Shown: one piece after another, positions 21,495-30,777 of the stretch
Layout: each line of letters starts with the position of its first letter
Position numbering within the stretch: position 1 is the stretch's first letter
Assembly: GCA_031553655.1 (NCBI GenBank)
Contig: JAVBLG010000071.1
Coordinates: 1 to 32,214, forward strand
Length of the DNA: 32,214 nt
Direction of reading: 5' to 3'
Origin: JAVBLG01 sp031553655
Lineage (GTDB): Bacteria; Desulfobacterota; Desulfovibrionia; Desulfovibrionales; Desulfovibrionaceae
Notes under the pieces: model-generated
The model's input: only the letters and a program-made list of their open reading frames with translations
Told to the model about the DNA's origin: nothing
The model's database searches: none
Made by a program: the position numbers and the translations under genes

Positions 21495-24408
21495 GGTTTT
21501 TTTTCAACTCTTCGGCCACCTCGACAGCCAAGTCAAAATCATAATCTTCCATATGTGTTATGAGCTTTTGTCCGGTTTCGCCCATTGGGGCCAGCAGTAT
21601 CTCGGCTTCGTCCAGCATGTCCAGACAATCGGTGCTGCCCTGTTCCAGCAGGGGAATTAGTTTATCTATCAGTTTGAGTATCTTTTCCTGATCCGGGGCC
21701 GCCTGTTCCGCATCGGCCGCAGGCTCATTGCGTTTTTCCGCAGCTGGAAGCCGCTCAAGCTCCTTGAGGGCCAAGCCCAATTCTATTCCCAATACCTGTA
21801 CATGTTCATCGCTGAAAGACGGTGTTTCGCCGGCCAGGGCTTTTTCTACGGCCTCAGCCGCGTTGGCCAGTCTGATTGCGCCAATGGTTCCGGCCACGCC
21901 CTTCAAGGTGTGGGCCATGCGGTGGGCGGATTTTATATCGCCCGATTTCAACGCGGCGGACAGCCTGACAAATTCGTCTCTGTAATCTTCGGCAAAGTCG
22001 CGCAGAAGACGGGCGTAAAGACTCTGGTCGTTGGCGCTACGCTCCAGGCCCAAATTTTTGTTGAATACCGAGCTGTTTTCTTCTTGAGCGTTGTTTTCGG
22101 CCGTGGACTGTCCATCCGGGGCACTTTCCGGAGCGGCCGCGTTATCGGGGAGGCAGGCTTCAGGCCGCGTTCCGATCGGGGTGAGCTGCCGCAGCAGGCA
22201 CCCCCACAGTTCTCTGGACACAAAGGGTTTGGCCAGATAATCGGCCATGCCGTGCGCCAGATAGGTTTCCTTGTCTTTGACCATGGCATTGGCCGTAAGC
22301 GCTATAATGGGAGCGCTGCTGCCAAGCGCCATGATTTTTTGCGAGGCTTCCAGCCCGTCCATTACCGGCATGTGTATGTCCATGAAAATGATGTCAAAAT
22401 TTTTGCCTTCGGCCAGACGTTTTTTTACCATTTCCAGACCAATGCACCCGTTTTCGGCCATTACAGCTTCAAGCCCCACCTGGGCCAGATGCCCTTCGAT
22501 GACCTGCCTGTTTATGGCATTGTCCTCACACACCAGGACCAACCCGGAGAAGAGCGGCTTTTTTATATCCAGTATATTAACGCCTTCACTTTTCAGCGAC
22601 TGGCTTTCGGCATGCTCAATAACTTCAAAGGGCAGGGCAAAGCTGAATTTGCTGCCTTTGCCCGGTACGCTTTCCACACATAGTTGCCCGCCCATGATTT
22701 CGATCATATTTTTTGTTATGGGCAAGCCCAGACCGGTTCCGCCATATTCTCTGGTGATGGAGCTGTCAGCCTGGGTGAAAGGTTCAAATACTTTGCAAAT
22801 TTGTTCCTCGTTCATGCCTATGCCGGTGTCTTTCACCTCGAAATACAGAGTCATGTGGCTTTCTTCGGCCTTTTGAACGGAAACCTGGAGCTTTACAACC
22901 CCCTTGTTGGTAAATTTTATGGAGTTTGACAGCAGATTGAGCAAAATTTGGCGTAGCCGTGTGGGATCGCCGATGAGTTGTTTGCCGATTTCCGGTTCAG
23001 CATAAAAATAAAGGCTGATGCCCTTTTCTTCGGCTTTCAGGCTGCTGATTGTTTCGCAGATTTTGAAAATTTCGTGCAGGCTGAAGGGGATTTTTTCCAG
23101 ATTGAGTTTTCCGGATTCAACCTTGGAAAGATCAAGTATATCGTTGATTATTTTCAGCAATCCCATAGCGCTGATTTTGATTTTGTTGAGGAAGTCCGTT
23201 ATTTTCGGATCAGGGTCTTCCTCGAGAGCCAGTTCGGCAAAGCCGATGACTCCATTCATGGGTGTTCTGATTTCATGGCTCATATTAGCCAAAAAGGCAC
23301 TTTTGGCCTCGTTGGCTTGTTCGGCCAGATCTTTTAAAGCTTTTGTTTCATCTATTTTGGTTTTTATGCTGGACAGCATGTAGTTTATGCCGTCGCTGAG
23401 TTTCTCAAATTCCGCACTGGAACGCACATTGGCGGTTATGTCCAGACGCCCGGCCGAAATTTTTTCAAGGGTGTTAACTGTTTCCAGAATGCCGTCCACG
23501 GCGTTTTTCTTGACGAAAGCGTTAACAATAAACAAAAGAGCGCCAAAGACGGCGAACATGAAGCCTGCAAACACCGAGGTGTAGAAGGTGCGCTGAGCGT
23601 AAAGCTCCCTGGTGGGAATGGCCGCCACCAAAATTTGATTCTTGACTTTCAGGGTATGATAAAAAATTTCCTGGCAATTGACAGCCATAACTCCTGATTC
23701 GCGTAGTGGCTCACCAAGATCCTGGGCCACTATCACGGCAGCGGGATGATAGATTATGCGTCGCCCGTCGGCGTCGACCGCAAAAACATAGCCGGTATTG
23801 CCCACGGAAATACCTTCCAGCACCTTGTCGATACTGTTGTCGCGCAGCGCTTTTTCCAGTCGGCCGGGGTCCATGCCTATTTCGACCACGCCCTTCTTGT
23901 CGCGGCGGGCCACTCCCGCGTACTGGCGCATCAGACCTATAGCCCCGTTTGGTTGCGGATCTTGCACTATCTCCAGGTAGGGATTTTCAAGAATGGCCAA
24001 AAAAGGTCTGGTCTGCTCCGTGGAAGCAAAATCCATACCGTAATATTGCGGCTGCGACCCCCAACGCAGCACACCGTCGTCGTCAATGACATGAAGTTCG
24101 TCAACAGACAGCGCGTACATTACTTCATCAAGCTTTTTGCGATTTTCCAGAATTTCCGGCTCAAATTCGATCATCAGGGCAAAGGCGCGGGCGCGGGACA
24201 GATAATCTTCTTTCAACGCCCTTGACAGTTCGCTTATTTTCAGATCATTTTGCCTGATGCGCTCGCCGACATCCCCCAGCCTGGGCAGGCAGGCTTCAGC
24301 AGCCGCCTTTTCCGCCATCGTGCTCTGGATGGCAAAAAGAGCAATGGTGCTGATTATGGTGCCGCATATGCAAACACCTAAAAGTATTATAATAATTTTT
24401 TTTTGCAT
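21478..24408 (-). CDS. Hybrid sensor histidine kinase (Cache-HAMP-HisKA-HATPase-REC-HPt)
   Basis: A 976-residue inner-membrane phosphorelay sensor. Helix 1 spans about 5-28; a large periplasmic Cache-like domain spans about 35-270, with DELHVIDDDGVLRWGS and NTGYVFAVDADGRRIIYHP; helix 2 spans about 277-298, then HAMP. HisKA has NMSHEIRTPM with His378; the ATPase has NLLSNSIKFTN, DTGIGMN and GGTGLGLPI. The receiver has Asp677 in FMDIHMPVMDG, and HPt has His833 in AHRMAHTLKGVAGTIGA. A Pro/Ala-rich linker (about 745-780) separates REC and HPt. The C-terminal ~70 residues after the HPt match the same region of the other kinase. GAGG precedes the ATG. No partner regulator is adjacent. The kinase half resembles the first kinase closely but the sensor half is unrelated, which suggests domain shuffling after duplication. 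Confidence 0.95.
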   Translation of the reverse strand: MQKKIIIILLGVCICGTIISTIALFAIQSTMAEKAAAEACLPRLGDVGERIRQNDLKISELSRALKEDYLSRARAFALMIEFEPEILENRKKLDEVMYALSVDELHVIDDDGVLRWGSQPQYYGMDFASTEQTRPFLAILENPYLEIVQDPQPNGAIGLMRQYAGVARRDKKGVVEIGMDPGRLEKALRDNSIDKVLEGISVGNTGYVFAVDADGRRIIYHPAAVIVAQDLGEPLRESGVMAVNCQEIFYHTLKVKNQILVAAIPTRELYAQRTFYTSVFAGFMFAVFGALLFIVNAFVKKNAVDGILETVNTLEKISAGRLDITANVRSSAEFEKLSDGINYMLSSIKTKIDETKALKDLAEQANEAKSAFLANMSHEIRTPMNGVIGFAELALEEDPDPKITDFLNKIKISAMGLLKIINDILDLSKVESGKLNLEKIPFSLHEIFKICETISSLKAEEKGISLYFYAEPEIGKQLIGDPTRLRQILLNLLSNSIKFTNKGVVKLQVSVQKAEESHMTLYFEVKDTGIGMNEEQICKVFEPFTQADSSITREYGGTGLGLPITKNMIEIMGGQLCVESVPGKGSKFSFALPFEVIEHAESQSLKSEGVNILDIKKPLFSGLVLVCEDNAINRQVIEGHLAQVGLEAVMAENGCIGLEMVKKRLAEGKNFDIIFMDIHMPVMDGLEASQKIMALGSSAPIIALTANAMVKDKETYLAHGMADYLAKPFVSRELWGCLLRQLTPIGTRPEACLPDNAAAPESAPDGQSTAENNAQEENSSVFNKNLGLERSANDQSLYARLLRDFAEDYRDEFVRLSAALKSGDIKSAHRMAHTLKGVAGTIGAIRLANAAEAVEKALAGETPSFSDEHVQVLGIELGLALKELERLPAAEKRNEPAADAEQAAPDQEKILKLIDKLIPLLEQGSTDCLDMLDEAEILLAPMGETGQKLITHMEDYDFDLAVEVAEELKKNLNSPD

Positions 24409-24649
24409 GGAGCCTCAGTGTAAAGGCATGTAAAGTGGGGGAATGCTGCTCATTTTAGCAATTAACTCTAGATTATTTTTTTGGCAAAAGCCAGAGGACG
24501 TATAGGGGAACACCCGGTGTGTCACGACTTTATCGTATTAAATTATATAATTAGATATAAATGGTTATGTTCGCGCCTTAGCCGGCATTGTCCTGTCCGG
24601 CATGTTGGCCGGTTTTACTCGTGAAACTTTTTACAAATAAGTTGCTTTT
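24409..24649. other. AT-rich gap between divergent kinase and racemase-like gene
   Basis: It must hold both promoters. TATAAT occurs at 24546-24551 on the plus strand, without a clear -35. Behind it CCGGC/GCCGG (about 24596-24611), followed by TTTT, forms a weak terminator-like stem in the leader of the plus-strand gene. CCGGCATTGT and CCGGCATGTT are short direct repeats. No RNA gene is recognised. Confidence 0.4.
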
Positions 24650-25483
24650 ATGCCGCAAATGCCTTTCTTTAAACTGAGCCCCGGCGGGAATATGACCGTC
24701 ATTGTGGAGAATGCCCCCCTTGGGGCTGATATGCGCGCGCATGTGGCCGCGACAGTACTCGGTCGCGATCATCTCGGCGCGGAACAAATGGGGTTTTCCG
24801 ATTTTTCCGCCATGCGCCTGGATATGGCCGGAGGAGAATTTTGCGTGAACGGCCTGCGTTCTTTTGCCGTGCTTCTGGCCCTACGCGGCCTGTTTAAAAA
24901 GGGCGATGACGGAATAATGCGCGGCCGCGCCTCCTGCTCCGGGCTGCCTGCCCCGGTTATGGCAGAGGTCGCCGAAACAGCCCGTGAATATGTTTTTGAG
25001 GCATCAATCGAGTTTATTCTGGAGCATCCGGTGGAAGCAAGGGCAGCGCGGCCGGGAATTGATATTGTCTTTTTGCCCGGAATTGTGCATCTTTTACTGG
25101 ATAGTTCTATAAACCCCATGCCGGAAGGCGCAGGGGAACTCGGCGCAACGGCGGCCCGCCTTCGCCGGGAATACGGCCTTGAGGAGCACGGGGCCGTTGG
25201 TTGCGTGTGGTGGAGCGCGGTTGGCGGAAAATATGCCATAAATCCACTTGTATGGGTGCGTGAGCCGGAAAGCCTGTGCCTGGAAAATTCCTGCGGTTCG
25301 GGGTCCTTGGCCTTGGCCTTTGTGCAAAGGGAAAAATTTGCGCGCATGGAAATTATGCAGCCCGGCGGCTCGCCCCTGCGGGCTGGCATTGTGGAAAAAG
25401 ATGGGCAAATTCACGCCTTTGTGGGCGGAACTGTATCGCTTGTGGCCGCAGGCGAACTTTTTGTTGCGCCCAGGCCTCAATAG
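24650..25483 (+). CDS. Diaminopimelate epimerase-fold protein, probable amino acid racemase
   Basis: The 277 residues show the two half-sites of the DapF/PLP-independent racemase fold. MAGGEFCVNGLR (59-70) supplies Cys65 and ENSCGSGSLALA (212-223) supplies Cys215, the expected catalytic pair; QPGGSPL (237-243) corresponds to the DapF end motif. It differs from true DapF: the first motif is GGEFCVNG rather than MCGNGxR, and the N-terminal NDF-type block is absent. GGEFC-type motifs are seen in DapF relatives such as histidine racemases of opine metallophore pathways, but no metallophore genes are adjacent. The substrate is therefore unknown. The start has a poor ribosome binding site, and an ATG three codons later is possible. 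It is the first gene of the run ending in cobL. Confidence 0.72.
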   Translation: MPQMPFFKLSPGGNMTVIVENAPLGADMRAHVAATVLGRDHLGAEQMGFSDFSAMRLDMAGGEFCVNGLRSFAVLLALRGLFKKGDDGIMRGRASCSGLPAPVMAEVAETAREYVFEASIEFILEHPVEARAARPGIDIVFLPGIVHLLLDSSINPMPEGAGELGATAARLRREYGLEEHGAVGCVWWSAVGGKYAINPLVWVREPESLCLENSCGSGSLALAFVQREKFARMEIMQPGGSPLRAGIVEKDGQIHAFVGGTVSLVAAGELFVAPRPQ

Positions 25484-25501
25484 AATTTGAAATTTTTTGC
25501 A

Positions 25502-25539
25502 GCCAGGTTTGCCCACGGTCGATATCGCTTGTGGCTGGC
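25502..25539 (+). terminator. Weak terminator-like hairpin after the racemase-like gene
   Basis: GCCAG (25502-25506) and CCAC (25513-25516) pair with GTGG (25531-25534) and CTGGC (25535-25539), leaving an asymmetric bulge; CGCTTTT follows. It may reduce read-through into the next gene. Confidence 0.35.
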
Positions 25540-25594
25540 CGCTTTTAAATATTCTTATCAGTTGGTTACGAACGACACTTCTTCCGGATAGAGC

Positions 25595-28500
25595 ATGACT
25601 TCTCTGAAAAAATTTTTCTTCGATCGGCAGGATCGCGAGCTTCTGACGGTGGTTAACAAGGTAATTACCACACCGGCCAGAGATCGCATGGAGCAACGGA
25701 TTTTCGACATCAACCTCCATCCGCACGGCATAAGAACCCAGGCCGTTAGCCGGGAAATACGCGTCGCCACCGCCGTTGTGCAGCTTTTGGGCAGCCTCGA
25801 AGACGGGCAGATTCAGGATCGCCTTCTGGCTCTACGCATTCTTTTTGACGAAGCATTGAACAGCGCCCAGACCTCTCTGCGGCGTAACACGGCCAGGGTG
25901 CTCATTCAAATTATGAAAGATATGGTGCGCGCCCATGGCGACGAGCGCGCCCAGATCAAGCTGGCCCACGATTTTCGCCGGGCCGCCACAGGCAACCCCA
26001 TGATTGTCCGGCGGCTGCTGGCCCGTTACCACCTTGTGGAAATGCCCGAAGACTGGAGCCAGCTGGCCTTTGATCATCATGTGCATGACGCCAATACGAA
26101 GGGCCGCAAAAATCCTACGCACCTGATTATGGACGCCTGGATTAAGGGCATAAAATATCTTACGGTAATATATTATAATTTTGTCGATTATGAAGCTGCG
26201 CGCGAACTTTTGAGCGCTGCGGAAATAATGGATATAGACGTGCGCGTGGGCATTGAGTTTTCCTCGCCTTTTCGAGGGCGCTACGTGCATTTCATCTGGG
26301 TACCGCGCGGCTTTTCCGATGCCGAAGGCTTTCTGGAATTTCTCACCGAGCCGCCGGTGCGCCATTTGATGGAACGAGGCCGCGCCGCCTCGGAATGGCA
26401 GCAGCGCTATGTGTTCAGAGCTTTGCAGCGTTGGAATGAGGTGCATCGCAATACCATAGCGTTAGAAATAGAGACCGACATACCTGAGGTGAGCGAGGAG
26501 GAATTCAAAATTTTCGTGGGCAAAGGGCAAGCCTCGTTGCTGCATCTTGCCGAGTGCATTTACAAAAAGATTCTTCCTACACTTACGGCCAGGGCTACAG
26601 AACTGCAAGCCATGCTGGAGCAGGCCGGAGATGATGCCGAAGCGGTAAACAAGCTGAAAATCCGCATGGCCGCCCTGGATATAATGGACAGTTCGCTCAT
26701 TCTGGACAGCTGGCTTTCCCCGGAAATGAACCCCGACATTCCATCGCCCGAGGTTCCGCCCGAGGACGAGCACGACGAAGACGTGCCCGACATTCTGCGC
26801 CATTCTCCCATGGTTATGCTCAACTGGCTGGCCAGTCTCAATGTGGGCTACAGAATATCATTGAACCTTGCCAATCTTGGGCCGGAAGATGTGTTGGAAC
26901 TGCTCTGGCTTTGTCAGGGCTTGATTACCCATATCGAGCTTTTTAATCTCAAAGAATGGCACGAGGGTAAATTAGCTCGGCTTGAGGAAATAAATCGTCT
27001 GCAACTGGCCATAAACCGAGGTAGTGCCCCCAGACTGAAGCGGCTCATCCGTGACATGATCAAGGGCATTGAGCAGGAATGCGTGACTTCCGGCGATGAC
27101 GAACGCTGCATTCTGTTTCGCGATATTCTGCGTAATCTACCTATATTGCAAGGGTTTTATAAAAAAGTTCCGCTTCGGGTGCGCGTTGGCACCGATTCCA
27201 CCAGCCGCTCGCACCGCACCTTGGGCATGGGCATAGTTTTTCCCGAGACGCTCACCCCGCGCGGCCGTAAATTTTTCAAAAGCCCGCAGGCCTCCAAGGT
27301 TAAAATTCCCATTCATACCGAAGTGGCCATGAATGTGAGCTATCGATCCAGCCCGCATGATCGTTTCGGACCGGGGCTGACCTCCTTTATCCGCAAATTG
27401 CCGTTCTGTAAATATTTCGGCTATACGCGGGAACAGAAGTGGGTTTCGCGCTCGCCGGTTTCGCGCATAACCGAAAACGGCAACATGGCTCCTCTGGGCG
27501 GGCAGGTTATGGCCGGTCATAAGCATCTCTTGCAGGATTTGCGGGGAAAAAAGCGCCCGAAGGAAAGCTTTCCCGGCTTTTTCTACCTGAACACCAAGCT
27601 GAACAACGCGCTGAAGGTGCTGCTGGGCTTCATTCCAGCCATGTGCGCCTTCCAATATACACAAAGCTGGTGGTTCCTGGCCTGGTTCGGACCTATTATC
27701 TGGTTCGGCATAACCGGGTTCCGCAACATTGTGCAGTCGATTATGGCCGGGGGCGGCTTTCACCGCTCCACGCTGCTGCGCTGGAACGACTATGTAAGCT
27801 GGTCCAGATTGTGCGATTCGCTCATGTATACCGGGTTTTCCGTGCTGCTGCTGGAACTGGGCATGCGTATGCTGTTGTTGGAAAAAACTATGGGCTTTAC
27901 CGTAGGTAACCATCCCTTTATGGTGTACACCATCATCGCGGCGGCCAACGGCGTTTATATAAGCTCTCACAATATAATACGCGGCCTGCCCTTTGAGGCG
28001 GTAATAGGAAACCTGTTCCGCAGCGCCCTGGCCATTCCCGTTTCCGTGGCTTACAACCAGATTATTCTGGACGGACTTTCCATGATGGGCATGGTTGATC
28101 CTCTGGCTTTCATCCAACCCGGCGCGGCCATTATCTCCAAGGCGGCCTCCGATACCGTGGCCGCCCTGATTGAAGGCTTTGCCGACCGCCGGAACAATTT
28201 GCGTATGCGTCGTTGGGACTATCAAACCAAGCTGCAACAGATTTTCGAAACATATTCGCGGTTGGAAATACGTTTTCCCGAAGAAGACATGCTCAAGCTT
28301 CTGGCCCGGCCTAAAAAGTTTTTCCGCAAAATGGAAGAGGAAAAAGATAAGCTTGAACTGGAGCTGATTATCAATGCTCTGGATTTGATGCATTTTTGGC
28401 TTTATCAACCCAGAGCCCAAGATGTGCTTAAAGCCATTGTGCGCGACATGTCCGAAGAGGAACGGGTGATTCTTTCCCGCCTTCAGCTTGTGCTGGTGCA

Positions 28501-28642
28501 TGAAAGCAAGGTAAGCCGTCTCTTTGTGGACGGCCTGGTGGGCCGCAATTTTTCCCGCCCCCTGGCCTTTTACCTGGATAAGCGCGAAGATTACTTGCGT
28601 GCGGTCATGAGATTGTGCAACGTGACCCACAGAGAGGAATGA
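25595..28642 (+). CDS. Large conserved-looking membrane protein with a PHP-like region, function unknown
   Basis: A 1015-residue protein without signal peptide. Residues 1-155 are helical. Residues 157-250 resemble the start of a PHP (polymerase/histidinol phosphatase) domain: FDHHVHDANTKG gives DxHxH (160-164), VGIEFSS gives the Glu (221), and YVHFIW gives a His (232). However the usual TDH motif is replaced by IYYN (192-195), and the terminal GSDAH is replaced by GTDST (532-536), so metal binding may be altered or lost. Residues 300-480 are an acidic and helical insertion. From about 672 to 830 there are four or more hydrophobic segments (near 672-690, 693-709, 741-763, 774-790, 808-828). 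A charged helical cytoplasmic tail ends at 1015. It is probably an inner-membrane protein. GT61 starts 12 bases later, suggesting a surface-polysaccharide role, which is inference only. Confidence 0.75.
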   Translation: MTSLKKFFFDRQDRELLTVVNKVITTPARDRMEQRIFDINLHPHGIRTQAVSREIRVATAVVQLLGSLEDGQIQDRLLALRILFDEALNSAQTSLRRNTARVLIQIMKDMVRAHGDERAQIKLAHDFRRAATGNPMIVRRLLARYHLVEMPEDWSQLAFDHHVHDANTKGRKNPTHLIMDAWIKGIKYLTVIYYNFVDYEAARELLSAAEIMDIDVRVGIEFSSPFRGRYVHFIWVPRGFSDAEGFLEFLTEPPVRHLMERGRAASEWQQRYVFRALQRWNEVHRNTIALEIETDIPEVSEEEFKIFVGKGQASLLHLAECIYKKILPTLTARATELQAMLEQAGDDAEAVNKLKIRMAALDIMDSSLILDSWLSPEMNPDIPSPEVPPEDEHDEDVPDILRHSPMVMLNWLASLNVGYRISLNLANLGPEDVLELLWLCQGLITHIELFNLKEWHEGKLARLEEINRLQLAINRGSAPRLKRLIRDMIKGIEQECVTSGDDERCILFRDILRNLPILQGFYKKVPLRVRVGTDSTSRSHRTLGMGIVFPETLTPRGRKFFKSPQASKVKIPIHTEVAMNVSYRSSPHDRFGPGLTSFIRKLPFCKYFGYTREQKWVSRSPVSRITENGNMAPLGGQVMAGHKHLLQDLRGKKRPKESFPGFFYLNTKLNNALKVLLGFIPAMCAFQYTQSWWFLAWFGPIIWFGITGFRNIVQSIMAGGGFHRSTLLRWNDYVSWSRLCDSLMYTGFSVLLLELGMRMLLLEKTMGFTVGNHPFMVYTIIAAANGVYISSHNIIRGLPFEAVIGNLFRSALAIPVSVAYNQIILDGLSMMGMVDPLAFIQPGAAIISKAASDTVAALIEGFADRRNNLRMRRWDYQTKLQQIFETYSRLEIRFPEEDMLKLLARPKKFFRKMEEEKDKLELELIINALDLMHFWLYQPRAQDVLKAIVRDMSEEERVILSRLQLVLVHESKVSRLFVDGLVGRNFSRPLAFYLDKREDYLRAVMRLCNVTHREE

Positions 28643-28654
28643 GGAAGTCTTTTT

Positions 28655-29551
28655 ATGTCGAGCGCGAATCGTAAATTTTTTACCCACATTAATAATGCTA
28701 AAATAATGCCGCTACTAGGCTCCATGGATAAATTTGTGTCCGGAGTGTTTGACAACGGCAAACTTGTTGATGGCTGTCTGCTTTCCAGAGGGCAGGAGTC
28801 ACCTCTGTTTCCAATTGCCCAAAGACTTGAGGGCGCATATATTTTCGGCGGATATCTGTTTGCTCATTTCGGGCACTTCAATTGGGAGAGCCTTTCCAGG
28901 GTATATGCCATCAAAATGTGCAAACCGCTTCCGATAATTTTTCCCAGCCCCAATACGAAGATTCTTTCATGGCAGCGCAATTACCTGAAAATGCTGGGCG
29001 TGCGCAATGAGCTGATTCTGCTCAAAGATCCGGTGGAAGTGGAAAGTCTTGTATATTCGCCGATGGGCAGCGAGCTGGATCCGCCGTTTTTACTCGACGA
29101 GCAGCTTGAGGCCATGGCGGTGTTTTCCGGAAGAAAACCCGAAGCCGGGAAAAAAATATGGCTGTCGCGCAGCCGTTTCAAGAGCGGAGGAGTTGTGAAT
29201 GAGCCGGAAATTGAGTCGGAACTGGCCAACATGGGCTGGACAATAGTCTATCCGGAAACTTTGCCTTTCAAAGCGCAGGTGGACAACCTGCTTTCGGCCG
29301 AATATGTGGCCGGTTTTGATGGCTCGGCCTTTTATTCTGTCTTGCTTACCAAGCAGTGTCAGGCAAAATTTCTGATTTTCAGCCGCAGAAATTTCATTCC
29401 CAAGGAATTGACCTATCTTTTTTCAAGAAAGGGGCTGGATTTCGAAGAGTTTATTTTTGACGTGGATTATGTTTCGGGCCATAAGGCTTTGGCCAGATTT
29501 GAATTGCGCGATACGCGCCCGTTGTTTGACGTTATGCTCAAGTTGAACTGA
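28655..29551 (+). CDS. Glycosyltransferase family 61-type protein
   Basis: A 298-residue cytoplasmic protein with features of the DUF563/GT61 group, which adds sugars to polysaccharides or glycoproteins. Seen are GGYLFAHFGHFNWESLSR (about 65-82), matching the early family block with its conserved His and Glu. KIWLSRSRF (168-176) and AEYVAGFDGSAFYSVLL (about 214-230) match the two later blocks. There is no signal or membrane helix. GAGGAAG precedes the ATG. It starts 12 bases after the large membrane protein and ends 20 bases before cbiD, so it shares their transcript. The product could be a capsule, LPS or glycan part; the acceptor is unknown. Confidence 0.82.
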   Translation: MSSANRKFFTHINNAKIMPLLGSMDKFVSGVFDNGKLVDGCLLSRGQESPLFPIAQRLEGAYIFGGYLFAHFGHFNWESLSRVYAIKMCKPLPIIFPSPNTKILSWQRNYLKMLGVRNELILLKDPVEVESLVYSPMGSELDPPFLLDEQLEAMAVFSGRKPEAGKKIWLSRSRFKSGGVVNEPEIESELANMGWTIVYPETLPFKAQVDNLLSAEYVAGFDGSAFYSVLLTKQCQAKFLIFSRRNFIPKELTYLFSRKGLDFEEFIFDVDYVSGHKALARFELRDTRPLFDVMLKLN

Positions 29552-29571
29552 CGTAACTTTTTATCAAAATT

Positions 29572-30768
29572 ATGCCTTTCGAAACTTTTCAAAAAAATCA
29601 ACTTGTTGCCGCACCTGACAAAGTACTCAGAGAAGGCTTCACCACCGGTACAGCCGCCGCGGGCGCAGCCATGGCCGCGCTGCAAACGTTGCTGGCCGGT
29701 TCTCCTCCTTCTTTCGCTATTGTTCCATTGCCGCCTTTTTCGCCGGAAGGGCCAGCGGGACGTTTGCCCGTGCCCGTTCTCGAAGCCGCGATCCGCGGTG
29801 TGAATCAGGCTGTGGCTCTGGTGCGCAAAGACGGCGGTGACGACCCAGATGCCACCAGGCATGCCGTAATCAAGGCAGAGGTGACTTTTTTTCCAATGGT
29901 CACAGCCAATTCCACAGCGGATTCGATTACCGGTTTCGACAGTACGGCCGTGCCTGGTTCTCCTGTTGCGTCTGACTTTTTATCTATAATGATCGAGGGA
30001 GGGGAGGGTATAGGTCGGGTCACTCTGCCAGGTTTGCCTGTGGCGGTGGGCGAGGCGGCTATAAACCCTGTGCCGCGCCTGCAAATTGAAGCGGCTCTGC
30101 GCGAGACCATGGCCGCGTCCGGCCGCGTGCACGTGCTTCTGTCAGTTCCCGGCGGTGAAGACATGGCCCGGCATACGCTCAACTCCCGTCTGGGCATTGT
30201 GGGGGGGATATCCATTCTGGGTACCCACGGTCTGGTAAAGCCTTTCAGCCACGAGGCCTGGAAAGAGACCATTCGCCAGGGAATTGCCGTGGCCAGAGCC
30301 ACGGGATGCCGGGAACTCTGCCTTTCCACCGGGCGTCGCTCGGAAAAAGCGCTCATGCGTCATTATGGACATTTACCTGCGCAAGCCTTTGTGCAGGCCG
30401 CCGACTTTGTGGAATTTTCCCTGTCCGAAGCCGCGAAGGCCGGTTTTGAGTCCATTGCCTGGGGCTGTTTTTTCGGCAAATTGCTCAAGTTGGGACAGGG
30501 GCTTGCCTGTACCCATGCCCATGTCGCCCCTCTGGATCTTGGAATGCTGGCTGAGATTTGCGCCGCAAAAGATGTTTCCCTGTCTCTGGCCGTAAAAAAT
30601 TGCATAACCGCCAACCACGCGCTTGACTTGCTGCTGGAAAACAATAACGGTATGGAAATAATAGAATTGGTGGCCGCGTTGGCCGCCCGCGCCGCCTCGA
30701 CCTTTGCCGGCCGAGAGGTGCGTATTCATTTGTTTCATCTCAATGGCGCGGAGATACTGACGAAATGA
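29572..30768 (+). CDS. cbiD: Cobalt-precorrin-5B (C1)-methyltransferase
   Basis: CbiD methylates C1 of the corrin ring in the anaerobic (early cobalt insertion) route to cobalamin. The 398 residues have LREGFTTGTAAAGAAMAAL (about 19-37), the CbiD signature, then SIMIEGGEGIGRVTLPGLPV, INPVPRLQI, and GGISILGTHGLVKPFSHEAW. Later blocks are LCLSTGRRSEKALMRHYG and WGCFFGKLLKLGQGLACTHA, all typical. No SAM-binding Rossmann signature is expected in this family. There is no clear ribosome binding site. It lies 20 bases after the glycosyltransferase and 9 bases before cobL. Presence of CbiD points to the anaerobic pathway. Confidence 0.96.
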   Translation: MPFETFQKNQLVAAPDKVLREGFTTGTAAAGAAMAALQTLLAGSPPSFAIVPLPPFSPEGPAGRLPVPVLEAAIRGVNQAVALVRKDGGDDPDATRHAVIKAEVTFFPMVTANSTADSITGFDSTAVPGSPVASDFLSIMIEGGEGIGRVTLPGLPVAVGEAAINPVPRLQIEAALRETMAASGRVHVLLSVPGGEDMARHTLNSRLGIVGGISILGTHGLVKPFSHEAWKETIRQGIAVARATGCRELCLSTGRRSEKALMRHYGHLPAQAFVQAADFVEFSLSEAAKAGFESIAWGCFFGKLLKLGQGLACTHAHVAPLDLGMLAEICAAKDVSLSLAVKNCITANHALDLLLENNNGMEIIELVAALAARAASTFAGREVRIHLFHLNGAEILTK

Positions 30769-30777
30769 TGGGGGGCT

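Noticed and set aside
27137..28687. 516-codon minus-strand frame opposite the large membrane protein
   Set aside because: Composition (His, Gln and Gly rich) is typical of an antisense shadow, and the plus-strand protein has coherent domains and membrane segments.
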